Source of the DNA: JARRPM01 sp963765545 | GTDB lineage: Bacteria; Pseudomonadota; Gammaproteobacteria; Pseudomonadales; Halieaceae | NCBI GenBank assembly: GCA_963765545.1 | Contig: CAVXWW010000004.1 | Coordinates: 1,674,001-1,738,000 of the forward strand | Reading direction: 5' to 3' | DNA length: 64,000 nucleotides | In this document: positions 17,358 through 26,094 of the stretch, piece after piece | Layout of the letters: every line of letters begins with the position of its first letter | Position numbering within the stretch: the first letter of the stretch is position 1 | Position numbers and translations under genes: made by a program | Notes under the pieces: generated by a model | The model's input: only the letters and a program-made list of their open reading frames with translations | Told to the model about the DNA's origin: nothing | Databases searched by the model: none

Positions 17358-18680
17358 ATGAGCAAAAACTCTAACAAGGTCGGCTTTGTCAGTCTTGGCT
17401 GCCCCAAGGCGCTGGTGGATTCCGAGCGCATCCTTACCCAGCTCAAGATCGACGGCTACGACATCGTGCCCAGCTACGAGGATGCTGAAATCGTAGTGGT
17501 CAATACCTGCGGCTTTATAGACAGCGCCAAGCAGGAATCCCTGGATGCCATCGGCGAGGCCATCAGCGAAAACGGCAGGGTAATCGTGACGGGGTGCATG
17601 GGCAAGGGCGATGATGCCCGGGCCATTATGCAGGCACACCCCCAGGTACTAAGTGTGACCGGCCCCGCCGCCTATGAAGAAGTTGTTGGTGCGGTGCATC
17701 AATATGTGCCCCATACCCCGGAGCACGACCCGTTCCAGGACCTGGTGCCGCCCCAGGGCGTCAAGCTGACCCCGCGCCACTACGCCTACCTGAAAATTTC
17801 CGAAGGCTGCAACCACCGCTGCAGCTTCTGCATTATACCCTCCATGCGCGGGGACCTGGTCAGCCGCCCCATCGGTGATGTTATGGAGGAGGCGGAGCGA
17901 CTGGTTCGCGCCGGCGTGCGGGAACTGCTGGTGATATCACAAGATACCAGTGCCTATGGCGTGGATACCAAATTCCGCACGGGCTTCTGGAATGGTCGTC
18001 CAATGAAGACTCACATGCAGCAACTGTGCGAGGCGCTGGGGGAACTTGGGGTCTGGGTGCGCCTGCATTACGTCTACCCCTACCCTCACGTGGACAAGGT
18101 AATCCCGCTGATGGCCGGGGGCAAGATCCTGCCCTACCTGGATGTGCCACTGCAACACGGCAGTCCCGAGATACTCAAACGCATGAAGCGCCCGGCGGCC
18201 GCCGAGAAGTCACTGGAACGCATAAAGCGCTGGCGGGAAATCTGCCCCGATATCACCCTGCGCAGTACTTTTATCGTCGGATTTCCCGGCGAAACCGAGG
18301 ACGACTTTGAACAGCTCCTTGAGTTCATGGAGGAAGCGCAATTAGACCGGGTGGGCTGCTTCCAGTACTCCCCGGTGAAGGGTGCCGCCGCCAATGAACT
18401 TCCCGATCATGTTCCGGAAGAGATCAAACAGGAACGCTGGGAGCGCTTTATGGCTCAGCAACAGGATATCAGTACCGATCGGCTACAGGCCAAAATCGGC
18501 AAGACCCTGGAAGTACTGATAGACAGCGTGGATGAAAAGGGCGCGGTCGGTCGCTCCAGTGCAGACGCACCGGAGATCGACGGCAAGGTCTATCTGGATG
18601 GCATTACCGACCTCAATCCCGGGGACCTGGTGGAAGCCGAGATCACGGGCGCGGACGAATACGACCTCTGGGCCGGGTGA
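17358..18680 (+). CDS. rimO: Ribosomal protein S12 methylthiotransferase
   Basis: A radical-SAM enzyme that adds a methylthio group to an aspartate of ribosomal protein S12, using two iron-sulfur clusters. The 440 residues match the family. The N-terminal MTTase domain has Cys15 (SLGCPKALVDSE), Cys51 (NTCGFIDSAKQES) and Cys80 (VTGCMGKG). The radical-SAM motif is Cys151, Cys155 and Cys158 (SEGCNHRCSFCIIPSMRG), and a C-terminal TRAM domain starts near residue 375. The SLGCPK and PSMRG forms separate RimO from the tRNA enzyme MiaB. A good promoter precedes it, and rsmE follows after 7 bp, so the two ribosome-modifying genes form an operon. Confidence 0.96.
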   Translation: MSKNSNKVGFVSLGCPKALVDSERILTQLKIDGYDIVPSYEDAEIVVVNTCGFIDSAKQESLDAIGEAISENGRVIVTGCMGKGDDARAIMQAHPQVLSVTGPAAYEEVVGAVHQYVPHTPEHDPFQDLVPPQGVKLTPRHYAYLKISEGCNHRCSFCIIPSMRGDLVSRPIGDVMEEAERLVRAGVRELLVISQDTSAYGVDTKFRTGFWNGRPMKTHMQQLCEALGELGVWVRLHYVYPYPHVDKVIPLMAGGKILPYLDVPLQHGSPEILKRMKRPAAAEKSLERIKRWREICPDITLRSTFIVGFPGETEDDFEQLLEFMEEAQLDRVGCFQYSPVKGAAANELPDHVPEEIKQERWERFMAQQQDISTDRLQAKIGKTLEVLIDSVDEKGAVGRSSADAPEIDGKVYLDGITDLNPGDLVEAEITGADEYDLWAG

Positions 18681-18687
18681 GCGCGGG

Positions 18688-19395
18688 GTGAACCTAATAC
18701 TATTCAGCCCAGCGGACCGGCTGGACGAACAGCGCATTTCAGTCACAGACAAGCGACTCAAACACCTGCTGGAGGTACTGAATGCCCAGGTGGGACAGAA
18801 GCTGAGAGTGGGCGAACTGAATGGGATGATGGGTAGCGGCGAGATCCTGGAGATCAATCAGGATCTCGCCATAATGGCAGTCACGCTCGAGGAAGACCCG
18901 CCACCCAAATTACCCTTGCGGCTGGTCCTGGCCCTGCCTCGCCCCAAGATGCTCCGCCGCATCATCCGCGCTGTAGCCGAGCTGGGTGTTTTGGAACTAC
19001 ACCTGATCCACTCCTTCCGGGTGGAAAAAAGCTACTGGCAAACCCCCGCCCTCCAACCAGGTACCCTGCGCGAGTACCTGTTACAAGGCATGGAGCAGTC
19101 CCGCGACACCATACTGCCCACTGTGTACTGCCATCGGCGCTTCAAGCCTTTCACCGAGGACGTACTGCCCGGGCTGTTGGGCGACAGGCTGGCCCTGCTG
19201 GCACACCCGGGAGACTACCCACCCTGCCCTACCCAGGTACAGCGCGACACCCTGCTGGTGATCGGCCCCGAGGGTGGCTTTATCCCCTATGAAGTCGAGA
19301 AACTGGAGAACGCCGGCTGCCAGGCGGTATCCCTGGGGCCGCGAATCCTGCGGGTTGAAAACGCAATCACCAGTCTGGTCGGACGATTATTCTAG
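18688..19395 (+). CDS. rsmE: 16S rRNA (uracil-1498-N3)-methyltransferase
   Basis: Methylates N3 of U1498 in 16S rRNA near the decoding centre. The protein is a SPOUT-fold methyltransferase of 235 residues when started at the GTG at 18688 (NLILFSPADRLDEQRISV). The open frame reaches back to 18532, but that part overlaps rimO and does not resemble the family. ALPRPKMLRRIIRAVAELGV near 90, IGPEGGFIPYEVE near 192 and LGPRILRVENA near 217 form the knotted SAM site. The 7-bp gap from rimO suggests co-transcription. Confidence 0.93.
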   Translation: MNLILFSPADRLDEQRISVTDKRLKHLLEVLNAQVGQKLRVGELNGMMGSGEILEINQDLAIMAVTLEEDPPPKLPLRLVLALPRPKMLRRIIRAVAELGVLELHLIHSFRVEKSYWQTPALQPGTLREYLLQGMEQSRDTILPTVYCHRRFKPFTEDVLPGLLGDRLALLAHPGDYPPCPTQVQRDTLLVIGPEGGFIPYEVEKLENAGCQAVSLGPRILRVENAITSLVGRLF

Positions 19396-19503
19396 TCCTC
19401 TGCGGCCGGGGACACCGCGATATTTTGACGAGGGTCAAGGTGTTGCCGACGGCTTGGCGCTATGGTTGCCTCACACGCGACAAAACAAGACAAGGAACCA
19501 GCC

Positions 19504-19962
19504 ATGCTTACGGTTGCAGAAATCATGACACGAGAGCCCTATACCCTGTCACCTGACGACAACCTGGCCACCGCGCGCCAAATGCTGGCAGAACACCATA
19601 TTCGCCACATACCCATCATCAGCAACGACGGCAACCTGATCGGCATGGTGTCACAAAGAGATGTGCTGGCAGCCGGCGATACCAATGTGCTGAATGAGGC
19701 GGGAGAGGGTTCGCGCGACAGTTACGTGGCCCTGTCTTCAATCATGACTGCGCCGGTGCAAACAGCGGACGAGTCGTCAAGCCTGCGCGGCGCCGCCATG
19801 CACCTGCTGAAACACAAGCTGGGCTGTCTGCCGGTGCTGCGCAGTGGCAAACTGATAGGGATTATCACCGATTCGGATTTCGTCGCGATTGCGGTTAATC
19901 TGATGGAACAACTGGAAGCCCAGGAGCCCGACGAAACCGATTACGACGAACTCGACGCCTAG
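19504..19962 (+). CDS. Paired CBS-domain protein
   Basis: A 152-residue protein made of two CBS domains (about 1-60 and 75-140), with VAEIMTREPYTLSPDDNL opening the first and LSSIMTAPVQTADESSS the second. Such pairs bind adenine nucleotides and act as energy or ligand sensors. Free-standing ones have no catalytic partner domain and their target is unknown. The start is the ATG at 19504, which has AAGGA 8 bases upstream; an in-frame codon at 19462 lacks a site. An acidic tail (EAQEPDETDYDELDA) ends the protein. The 150 bp before msrA show no gene. Confidence 0.85.
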   Translation: MLTVAEIMTREPYTLSPDDNLATARQMLAEHHIRHIPIISNDGNLIGMVSQRDVLAAGDTNVLNEAGEGSRDSYVALSSIMTAPVQTADESSSLRGAAMHLLKHKLGCLPVLRSGKLIGIITDSDFVAIAVNLMEQLEAQEPDETDYDELDA

Positions 19963-20113
19963 CGCCAGCGCCCGCTGACGACCTGCCACGAGCCGGTTTG
20001 TGGCGTTTCAGTCCGTACCTTGCAACGCAGCGTTGCTGCGCTGGTGTGGCGAGACGCCTGGAGGGGGACTGCAGATCCCACGTATGATGGTTTAGGCGCT
20101 TACAAGCCGCCTG

Positions 20114-20776
20114 TCACGACTCCGGGACGGCAATTCCTGCCGGGCAGCTCACACCGGTGCCGCCCAGGCCACAGTAGCCCCCGGGGTTTTTGGCCAGGTA
20201 CTGCTGATGATAATCCTCGGCATAATAAAAGGTCGGCGCGGGCAGGATCTCGGTAGTGATCTCGCCGTAGCCGGCACCGTCCAGCGCTTCCTGAAAAGCC
20301 AACCTGGACGCCTCGGCCTGCTGGCCCTGCTCCTCATCGAAGACATAGATCCCCGAGCGATACTGCGTACCGCGATCGTTACCCTGGCGCATGCCCTGGG
20401 TGGGATTGTGCCCCTCCCAGAAAACCTTGAGCAAAGACTCGTATGACACCACCGCGGGATCAAACACCACCAGCACGACCTCGTTATGACCTGTCTTGCC
20501 GGTGCACACTTCCTGGTAGCTGGGGTTGGGGGTTATGCCGGCCGCATATCCGGCCGCTGTGGTGTATACACCCTCGAGCTGCCAGAACATGCGCTCTACA
20601 CCCCAGAAACAGCCCATGCCAAACACCGCCTGGCGCAGGTGATCCGGGAAGGGTCCCTCCAGTGGGTTGCCATTGACGAAGTGTGCCGCAGGTACAGGTA
20701 CCGGTTGCTCACGCCCTGGCAGGGCGGATTCTGGATTGGGTATCCGGCTCTTGCCGGTCAAATCAAATAAGCTCAT
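20114..20776 (-). CDS. msrA: Peptide-methionine (S)-S-oxide reductase
   Basis: Repairs oxidised methionine by reducing methionine-S-sulfoxide, recycled by thioredoxin. The 220 residues contain the active motif GCFWG with nucleophile Cys56, then AAGYAAGITPNPSYQEVCTGKTGHNEVV, VFWEGHNPTQGMRQGNDRGTQYRS and YHQQYLAKNPGGYCGLGGTGVSCP. The last holds the resolving cysteines near the C-terminus. The N-terminal 40-residue extension (SRIPNPESALPGR) is the longer, E. coli-like form. No signal peptide is visible, so it is cytosolic. It is transcribed alone. Confidence 0.96.
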   Translation of the reverse strand: MSLFDLTGKSRIPNPESALPGREQPVPVPAAHFVNGNPLEGPFPDHLRQAVFGMGCFWGVERMFWQLEGVYTTAAGYAAGITPNPSYQEVCTGKTGHNEVVLVVFDPAVVSYESLLKVFWEGHNPTQGMRQGNDRGTQYRSGIYVFDEEQGQQAEASRLAFQEALDGAGYGEITTEILPAPTFYYAEDYHQQYLAKNPGGYCGLGGTGVSCPAGIAVPES

Positions 20777-20885
20777 GCCCGCCAGTATAGCGCCCCTCAG
20801 CCGAAAAAGAAGCGGGCGTCGCAGCGCTGGGCCCCGCTTCTAGCCAGCCGCCTGAACAACACGCGGACAAGTGCTTACACAGAGA

Positions 20886-21389
20886 TCACGAGTGCGCCGC
20901 AAGCAGCACTTTGCGGCGCGCCAGGCTAGACTCGGGCCAGACATCTTTCGCCCGGTAATACTCTGGAAAAACCTGCGCATCCTGGCCGAGCACAAGCCAG
21001 GGCAGCTTTGAACTGGCATAGATATGCACGTCGGGTGGCAGCTGGCCTGGCTTGTCCAGGGTCCCGACCCGGACAAACGCGACGAATTGACCAATACCCG
21101 CAAACGCATAGTGGCTCCAAAGCGCCGTCTTGCAAGCGGTGCAGCGGGCAATCTTCTGCCCGGCACCACTCGCGCTGGGCGTGTCCACCTGCTCTACTGT
21201 TCCGGCCAACAGCTGCAGGCGATCACTCTCTATCAAGGCATTCAGCACAAAACCGGAGCCACTTTCACACTGGCACCAGCTGCAATGGCAACAGTGCACA
21301 ATCATTGGCGCGCCCACCATAGAGTAACGGGTGAGGCCGCAGCTGCAGCCTCCCTCCTCAGGCTGTGATTCCGCAGTGTTCGCACTCAT
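20886..21389 (-). CDS. GFA/CENP-V-fold zinc protein
   Basis: A 167-residue protein of the glutathione-dependent formaldehyde-activating (GFA) family. Zinc-binding cysteines appear in GGCSCGLTRYS, HCCHCSWCQCESGSGF and IARCTACKTALWSHY, the usual set for two zinc sites. Few members have a proven reaction; binding of glutathione-formaldehyde adducts is the family hypothesis. It starts at the ATG at 21389. The upstream methyltransferase gene on the same strand ends at 21395, so the two are almost contiguous and likely co-transcribed. Confidence 0.87.
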   Translation of the reverse strand: MSANTAESQPEEGGCSCGLTRYSMVGAPMIVHCCHCSWCQCESGSGFVLNALIESDRLQLLAGTVEQVDTPSASGAGQKIARCTACKTALWSHYAFAGIGQFVAFVRVGTLDKPGQLPPDVHIYASSKLPWLVLGQDAQVFPEYYRAKDVWPESSLARRKVLLAAHS

Positions 21390-21394
21390 ACCGG

Positions 21395-22456
21395 TTACCC
21401 GACCCTGGCTTCCATCACTATATTAAACGGCGTCTCCGCTACTGTCCTCACGTTGGCGAAGCCGGCCTGCGCCAGCACCTCCCCCAGGCGACGTGGGCCC
21501 GCCTGCGCGCCCAGGGCCAGCCCGACGTCCTGGGATCTGGAGCAGGGTGTGCAGACGGCAGTGGATGCGGCGTAATACATACGGCTCACCGGATTGATGT
21601 TATCGCTGACACAATCTCGCGCCGCCGGCTCTACCAGCAGCAGACTGCCACCGTCCCGGAGTGCGGATTTTGCGTTCATCGCTGCTCCCACCGGGTCCCC
21701 CATATCGTGCAGGCAGTCCATAAAGCAGATTAGATCAAAGTCGATCTCACTGTAGCTACCGGCATCGGCGAGCAGAAACTCGATATTGCCAGCGCACCTG
21801 GCCTCCCGGGCGCGCTCCCTGGCGGTAGTAATGGACTCTTCGTGACTATCGAAGCCATAAAATCGGGAATTCGCAAAGGCGTTCGCCAACACAATGGTTG
21901 ATGCACCGTGGCCACAGCCAATGTCAGCTACCTTGCCACCGCGCGCCAGTTTTTCGGCCACGCCGTCCAGTGCGTGTATCCACTGCGGTATAAGGTTAGC
22001 CCGGTACCCCGGACGGAACAATGCCTCACTGCCACAGAACAGCCTGTGATGGTGCTCGTCCCAGGCAATGCCTTCGCCCGACTTGAACACCCCGGTGATC
22101 TTCTCCTCATCCAGCCAAAGTGAGGCTGCCACTTCCAAAGCCGGCACCAGGAATACCGGGCTGTCTTCATCAGCCAGCACAGGCACATGGTGATCCGGCA
22201 GCTGGTAGTGACCCGATTGTGCATCATAATGCACGTAACCACCGGCCACCTGGTTGTTCAGCCACTCCCTGGTGTAACGCTCGTCTGTTTGCGCGCGAGA
22301 TGCCAGGGTGCCGGACGACAGGGGGCCCGCCCCTGCCATGGCCTTGTAAAGTCCCAGCTTGTGGCCAACATTTGTCATCACCCCGGATAATGTCGCCGCC
22401 ACATCCGTTACCACCTGGCCGGCAAACGCCTCTACCTGCTCCATATTCTGAATCAT
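21395..22456 (-). CDS. Class I SAM-dependent methyltransferase with N-terminal winged-helix region
   Basis: A 353-residue protein. An N-terminal winged-helix/dimerisation part (about 1-90, with GHKLGLYKAMAGAGPLSSGTLA and RYTREWLNNQ) is followed by a Rossmann methyltransferase domain. That domain shows VADIGCGHGASTIVLANAF near 180, an acidic FYGFDSHEESI loop and a DLICFMDCLHDMGDP post-motif. This layout is shared by Rv2258c-like methyltransferases acting on small molecules. The ATG at 22456 is chosen because GAGGA lies 7 bases upstream, although the frame is open to 22519. The LysR gene starts 226 bp away in the other direction, the usual arrangement for a regulator and its target. The substrate is unknown. 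Confidence 0.85.
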   Translation of the reverse strand: MIQNMEQVEAFAGQVVTDVAATLSGVMTNVGHKLGLYKAMAGAGPLSSGTLASRAQTDERYTREWLNNQVAGGYVHYDAQSGHYQLPDHHVPVLADEDSPVFLVPALEVAASLWLDEEKITGVFKSGEGIAWDEHHHRLFCGSEALFRPGYRANLIPQWIHALDGVAEKLARGGKVADIGCGHGASTIVLANAFANSRFYGFDSHEESITTARERAREARCAGNIEFLLADAGSYSEIDFDLICFMDCLHDMGDPVGAAMNAKSALRDGGSLLLVEPAARDCVSDNINPVSRMYYAASTAVCTPCSRSQDVGLALGAQAGPRRLGEVLAQAGFANVRTVAETPFNIVMEARVG

Positions 22457-22682
22457 CTCTATTCCTCTCATCTTCATTAGATTTGTGGCGTGAAAGCACT
22501 GTAAACCCCGCCTGGTCACCCCCGCACCAATGTGCAGGTACAGACCCCCAGAGCCTGCTCATTGGCGCCTGGGGGCGCGCTTGAAATATCGCTCAAGCAA
22601 TACTGCGCGGTGCCATTGCCAGAAAGATTAGCCTGCAATAAGATATAAATATAATTATTATTTATTAATATAAGATATAGAT
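22457..22682. promoter_or_regulatory. Divergent promoter region between methyltransferase and LysR gene
   Basis: 226 bp without a gene. The part nearest the LysR gene (about 22630-22682) is strikingly AT-rich in an otherwise GC-rich window (TATAAATATAATTATTATTT). It probably carries both promoters and the LysR operator, but I could not assign individual boxes. Confidence 0.5.
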
Positions 22683-23588
22683 ATGGCAAATATTAAGAAG
22701 ATCGACCTCAACCTGCTGCATGCCCTGCTCATTTTGTTGGAGGAGCGCAATGTCACCCTCAGCGCGGCGCGCATGAACCTCACCCAACCGACCGTCAGCA
22801 ATATGCTTGCAAGGCTGCGAACACTGTTAAACGACCCGCTTTTCACCCGCACCCGGCACGGCCTGGTGCCTACCAGCCGCGCGCTGGGGCTGGAGCCGGA
22901 ACTGAGGCAGATATTCAGCTCTGTCGATGCGATTCTTACACCCGGCAACTTTGACCCACAGACTTGCGACCAGACCGTGATATTGAGCTCCAATGACTAT
23001 ATGCAGTACACGCTGCTGGCACCTGCCCTGCTGGAGATGCGCAAGAAGGCGCCCCGCATGAACTTCGCGGTTCGCCAGGCGGAGATCGCCGACATCGTAC
23101 CCATGATGGAGAAGGGAGCCATCGATATCGCGATAACCATTCCGGAGTTCTCCGACGACAGGCTGCGCAGCCAGCTGCTGTATACCGAGCGCTATCTCGT
23201 TGCGATGCGCAGGCACCACCCTTTGGAGCGGGAGAAACTGACCCTGGATGCCTTTCTGGAAATGGACCATGCGATAGTATCCCCCACCGCCGGACAGTTC
23301 CGGGGGCCAACGGATCACGCCCTGAAAAAACTCGGCCTTGCCCGCAAGGTATCGCTGTCGGTTTCGAGTTTTTTCACTCTCATCGAGGTGATCGCGAACA
23401 GCGACTATCTTGCACTGATACCGCAGCGGTTATCGGCAAAGTTTCTCGATCGACTCAGCATAGCTGAACCCCCATTGGCAATCCCGGGCTTCGAGGCAAT
23501 ATCCGCCTGGGGCAACGCCACTCACCTGGACCCCACCCGGCGCTGGGTACGCGCAGAATTGCTCAGGGCTGCCAACCAACAGCAGTAG
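22683..23588 (+). CDS. LysR-family transcriptional regulator
   Basis: A 301-residue DNA-binding regulator. The N-terminal winged helix-turn-helix (about 5-65) reads IDLNLLHALLILLEERNVTLSAARMNLTQPTVSNMLARLR, shown here in outline, and is typical of the NodD/SyrM branch. The rest (about 95-290) is the periplasmic-binding-protein-like effector domain. LysR regulators often control the gene transcribed away from them, here the methyltransferase at 22456, in response to a small effector. The AT-rich intergenic region supports that, but the effector is unknown. Confidence 0.93.
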   Translation: MANIKKIDLNLLHALLILLEERNVTLSAARMNLTQPTVSNMLARLRTLLNDPLFTRTRHGLVPTSRALGLEPELRQIFSSVDAILTPGNFDPQTCDQTVILSSNDYMQYTLLAPALLEMRKKAPRMNFAVRQAEIADIVPMMEKGAIDIAITIPEFSDDRLRSQLLYTERYLVAMRRHHPLEREKLTLDAFLEMDHAIVSPTAGQFRGPTDHALKKLGLARKVSLSVSSFFTLIEVIANSDYLALIPQRLSAKFLDRLSIAEPPLAIPGFEAISAWGNATHLDPTRRWVRAELLRAANQQQ

Positions 23589-23846
23589 TTAGCGCGCCAG
23601 ACATACCGGCCGGAAACACCCCTGCCGAGATCGCCCCCACCGCCTCGCTCTGCCGGCCGCAGCCACACCGCCAGCCCGGGGGTCTTTCCCTTGGGGCCGA
23701 CAAACGTGTAAGCTGGGTAAAAACAGCGCCGCCGGAACAAACGCCATAACGCTATTGTCATAAAAGAAAATTAGACTTTATCCGGTTACAAACGCAGTGC
23801 CACAGGCGCACTGGACCAACCGGACGCAAGAGACGTGGTAACAACT
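23589..23846. other. Intergenic region without a supported gene
   Basis: 258 bp between the LysR stop and the small ORF at 23847. No open frame with a ribosome binding site and no strong hairpin was seen. A promoter for the 23.8-25.5 kb run probably lies here. Confidence 0.5.
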
Positions 23847-24038
23847 ATGAACCAGATCAGATTCAACCCAACAGAGCTGTGCAGCCGCAAGCTGTGGCAA
23901 CTGGTGAGCACGGAAACTGATGAGCAGGTCAGCGAACGCGAGCTCAAGGATGCCATAGCGGAGCTTGCCAAACGCCGCCATTACCTGGAGCAATTACAAC
24001 AGATCGGTGCGTTAAAGGGACAGAGCTCGGGTAACTGA
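23847..24038 (+). CDS. Small conserved-looking protein, function unknown
   Basis: A 63-residue soluble protein starting MNQIRFNPTELCSRKLWQLV, with a helical, charged second half (SERELKDAIAELAKRRHYLEQLQQ). A GTG four codons upstream (23835) is an alternative start. I recognise no family. It is 30 bp before the VWA-like gene on the same strand, so it may be the first gene of that run. The coding call rests on the position and the balanced amino-acid composition. Confidence 0.55.
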   Translation: MNQIRFNPTELCSRKLWQLVSTETDEQVSERELKDAIAELAKRRHYLEQLQQIGALKGQSSGN

Positions 24039-24068
24039 ATACCCGGCAAGCCCCCTACCTTTGCGCCT

Positions 24069-24755
24069 ATGGCCAAACCTCCCGCTCGCCGATCATCGTC
24101 GCAAGATATCGACCAATTCCTGCAGCAGAGCAAGAACATATCGGAATTTGTCGCCAGGCAGCCGCGCCTGTTATTCGCCATCGACGCCACCGCCAGCCGC
24201 CAACCCACCTGGGATAGCGCCAGTCAGGTGCAACAGGAAATGTTCCTTGCCACGGGCAAGGTTGCCTCGCTAACCGTGCAGCTCGCCTATTATCGCGGCT
24301 TCCAGGAGTTTTTCGCCAGCCCCTGGCTCACCGACAGCCGGGAGCTGGCGCACCTGATGGCCACCGTGCAATGCCAGGGCGGCCACACCCAGATAGCCAG
24401 GCTTCTGCGCCACGCGCAGGCAGAGCACCGCAAGGCGGAGCTGCGAGCCCTGGTGTTTATCGGCGACGCAGTGGAGGAAAGCCAGGATACCCTCAGCGAC
24501 CTGGCCGGGCAGTGCGGCCTGCTGAAGCTGCCGCTATTCCTCTTTCAGGAGGGGCGGGCGCCAACGGTCGAGGCAACCTTCCGCCATATGGCCAAACTCA
24601 GCGGAGGTGCTTTTGCCCGCTTCGACAGCAGCAGCGCCAGCGCCCTGGCTGCTTTGCTGGGAGCCGTCGCGCGCTATGCTGCAGGCGGGCGGGCCGCACT
24701 GGAGAACAGTACCGGCGATAGTGATAGACTGCTGCTCCAACAACTGAAACCCTGA
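24069..24755 (+). CDS. VWA-like domain protein
   Basis: A 228-residue soluble protein. PRLLFAIDATASRQPTWD near 33-50 resembles the opening strand and metal-ion-dependent adhesion site of von Willebrand A domains (DxTxS). ALVFIGDAVEES near 128 and a GGAFARFD segment near 178 fit the later strands. It has no signal peptide. It lies 8 bp before a membrane-anchored J-domain gene on the same strand, so the two probably act together, perhaps in protein quality control or assembly. The family is recognised only at fold level. Confidence 0.72.
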   Translation: MAKPPARRSSSQDIDQFLQQSKNISEFVARQPRLLFAIDATASRQPTWDSASQVQQEMFLATGKVASLTVQLAYYRGFQEFFASPWLTDSRELAHLMATVQCQGGHTQIARLLRHAQAEHRKAELRALVFIGDAVEESQDTLSDLAGQCGLLKLPLFLFQEGRAPTVEATFRHMAKLSGGAFARFDSSSASALAALLGAVARYAAGGRAALENSTGDSDRLLLQQLKP

Positions 24756-24763
24756 GGCGGCGT

Positions 24764-25480
24764 GTGCCCCGACTGATTCTACTGCTGGCTGTAGCCGCCG
24801 TTCTATACCTGATGTTCAGGCGAGTGCAGACCGTGCCGCCCCACAAACGGCGGGGGGAGTACATCAAACTTGGCCTCGCCATCGCCGCAGCCGTTGTGGT
24901 GGTATTGACGCTTACCGGCCGCATGCACTGGCTGGGCATTGCGGCCACCGGCCTGCTGGTAGCCCTGCGCGCGCTGCTGCCCACCCTGGTACGCCTGTTC
25001 CCACTGCTCGCCACACGCCTGTCCCAGGGAGCGTCAGCCCAGGGTCAGGGGCAGTCCTCTACCGTGGAAACTGCCGTACTGCGCATGCAGCTTGCCCACG
25101 ACACCGGCGATCTGCAGGGCGAGGTCTTAAAAGGCGACTATACGGGGTGGCGACTGGCCGACATGGACCGCCAACAGCTCGAAGAACTGATGGTATTTTG
25201 CCGCAGTGAGGACGCCGATTCCGCCCGGCTGCTGGACAGCTACCTGCAGCAGCGCTTTCCCGGCGAGGGGCCCTTCGGCCAGGCCCAGGCCAATAACGAC
25301 CACGGCGGCAATATGAACCGGCAGGAAGCGCTCGCCATTCTCGGCCTGAGCGAGGGCGCCAGCCAGGAGGATATTGTCAGTGCCCACCGCAAACTGATCC
25401 AGAAGCTGCACCCCGATCGCGGTGGTAACGACTACCTCGCGGCCAAAATCAACCAGGCAAAAGACGTTTTGCTGGAATAA
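24764..25480 (+). CDS. Membrane-anchored J-domain protein
   Basis: A 238-residue co-chaperone. A GTG start at 24764 is preceded by GAGGCGG. There are three hydrophobic helices (about 2-17, 36-53 and 56-84), then a central region with VETAVLRMQLAHDTGDLQGEVLKG. A C-terminal J domain (about 187-238) carries HRKLIQKLHPDRGGND with the HPD tripeptide that stimulates DnaK. The layout with membrane helices first and the J domain last recalls Pam18/TIM14 and DjlA, not DnaJ itself. It would recruit DnaK to the inner membrane. It sits 8 bp after the VWA-like gene, an operon arrangement. Confidence 0.85.
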   Translation: MPRLILLLAVAAVLYLMFRRVQTVPPHKRRGEYIKLGLAIAAAVVVVLTLTGRMHWLGIAATGLLVALRALLPTLVRLFPLLATRLSQGASAQGQGQSSTVETAVLRMQLAHDTGDLQGEVLKGDYTGWRLADMDRQQLEELMVFCRSEDADSARLLDSYLQQRFPGEGPFGQAQANNDHGGNMNRQEALAILGLSEGASQEDIVSAHRKLIQKLHPDRGGNDYLAAKINQAKDVLLE

Positions 25481-25604
25481 CGCCGCTGAAGGGCATCCCG
25501 GCGCCCCGCAAAACTCTTTGCAGTAACCCCTGCAGTACCCTCTGGCCAGTGCCGGAATAAATGCTTAAACTTGCGCCCACACTCTCCGTGACACCCCTAC
25601 TTTT

Positions 25605-25964
25605 ATGACTGACGCATATGTTATCCGCAATCAACTCGGGCACTACTGGGGCAAAAGCAAGGCCTGGGTCGATGGGTCGCAGCCCCGCCTGGTATTGCGC
25701 GCCCAGCACCGCGACGAGGCGGTTAACACCCTGTTCGAACTCAGCTCGAAAGACTTCGAACTGCGCGGCGACGTCATCACTGTTGAACTCACCGAGCGCG
25801 GCGAGCCTGTTATCGAGCCCAGCCAGAACCCGCTGCCACTGGAGCCCGGGACTGACGACCCCGCAGAGGCAGCGGACACACAACCGGCCACCACTGACGG
25901 GACTGAGCCCGCGGACAGCGCAGAAGCAGAAAAAGACATCGAAACCGCCCAACAGGCTCCCTGA
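25605..25964 (+). CDS. Small conserved hypothetical protein with acidic tail
   Basis: A 119-residue soluble protein. The first 70 residues (MTDAYVIRNQLGHYWGKSKAWVDG ... SSKDFELRGDVITVELTERG, given as separate pieces) form an ordered-looking beta-rich unit. The remainder is a Pro/Glu/Thr-rich acidic tail (GTDDPAEAADTQPATTDG) that is likely disordered. I do not recognise the family. It is 124 bp downstream of the J-domain gene and 130 bp before htpX on the same strand. Confidence 0.65.
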   Translation: MTDAYVIRNQLGHYWGKSKAWVDGSQPRLVLRAQHRDEAVNTLFELSSKDFELRGDVITVELTERGEPVIEPSQNPLPLEPGTDDPAEAADTQPATTDGTEPADSAEAEKDIETAQQAP

Positions 25965-26094
25965 ACCAGACCAAAGTTGCTGCCGCAGGGCTTGAAAAAC
26001 GGGCCAGAATCACCATATCCTGCTACTAGAGCGCCGGCACTATTATCGTCGGTGTACCCGTTGTTTTACCGGCTAAAGGGGCGCGTCAGGTCCG

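Noticed and set aside
25810..26016. Minus-strand small frame overlapping the acidic tail of the gene at 25605
   Set aside because: Its open frame comes from the Pro/Glu-rich repetition of the opposite strand.
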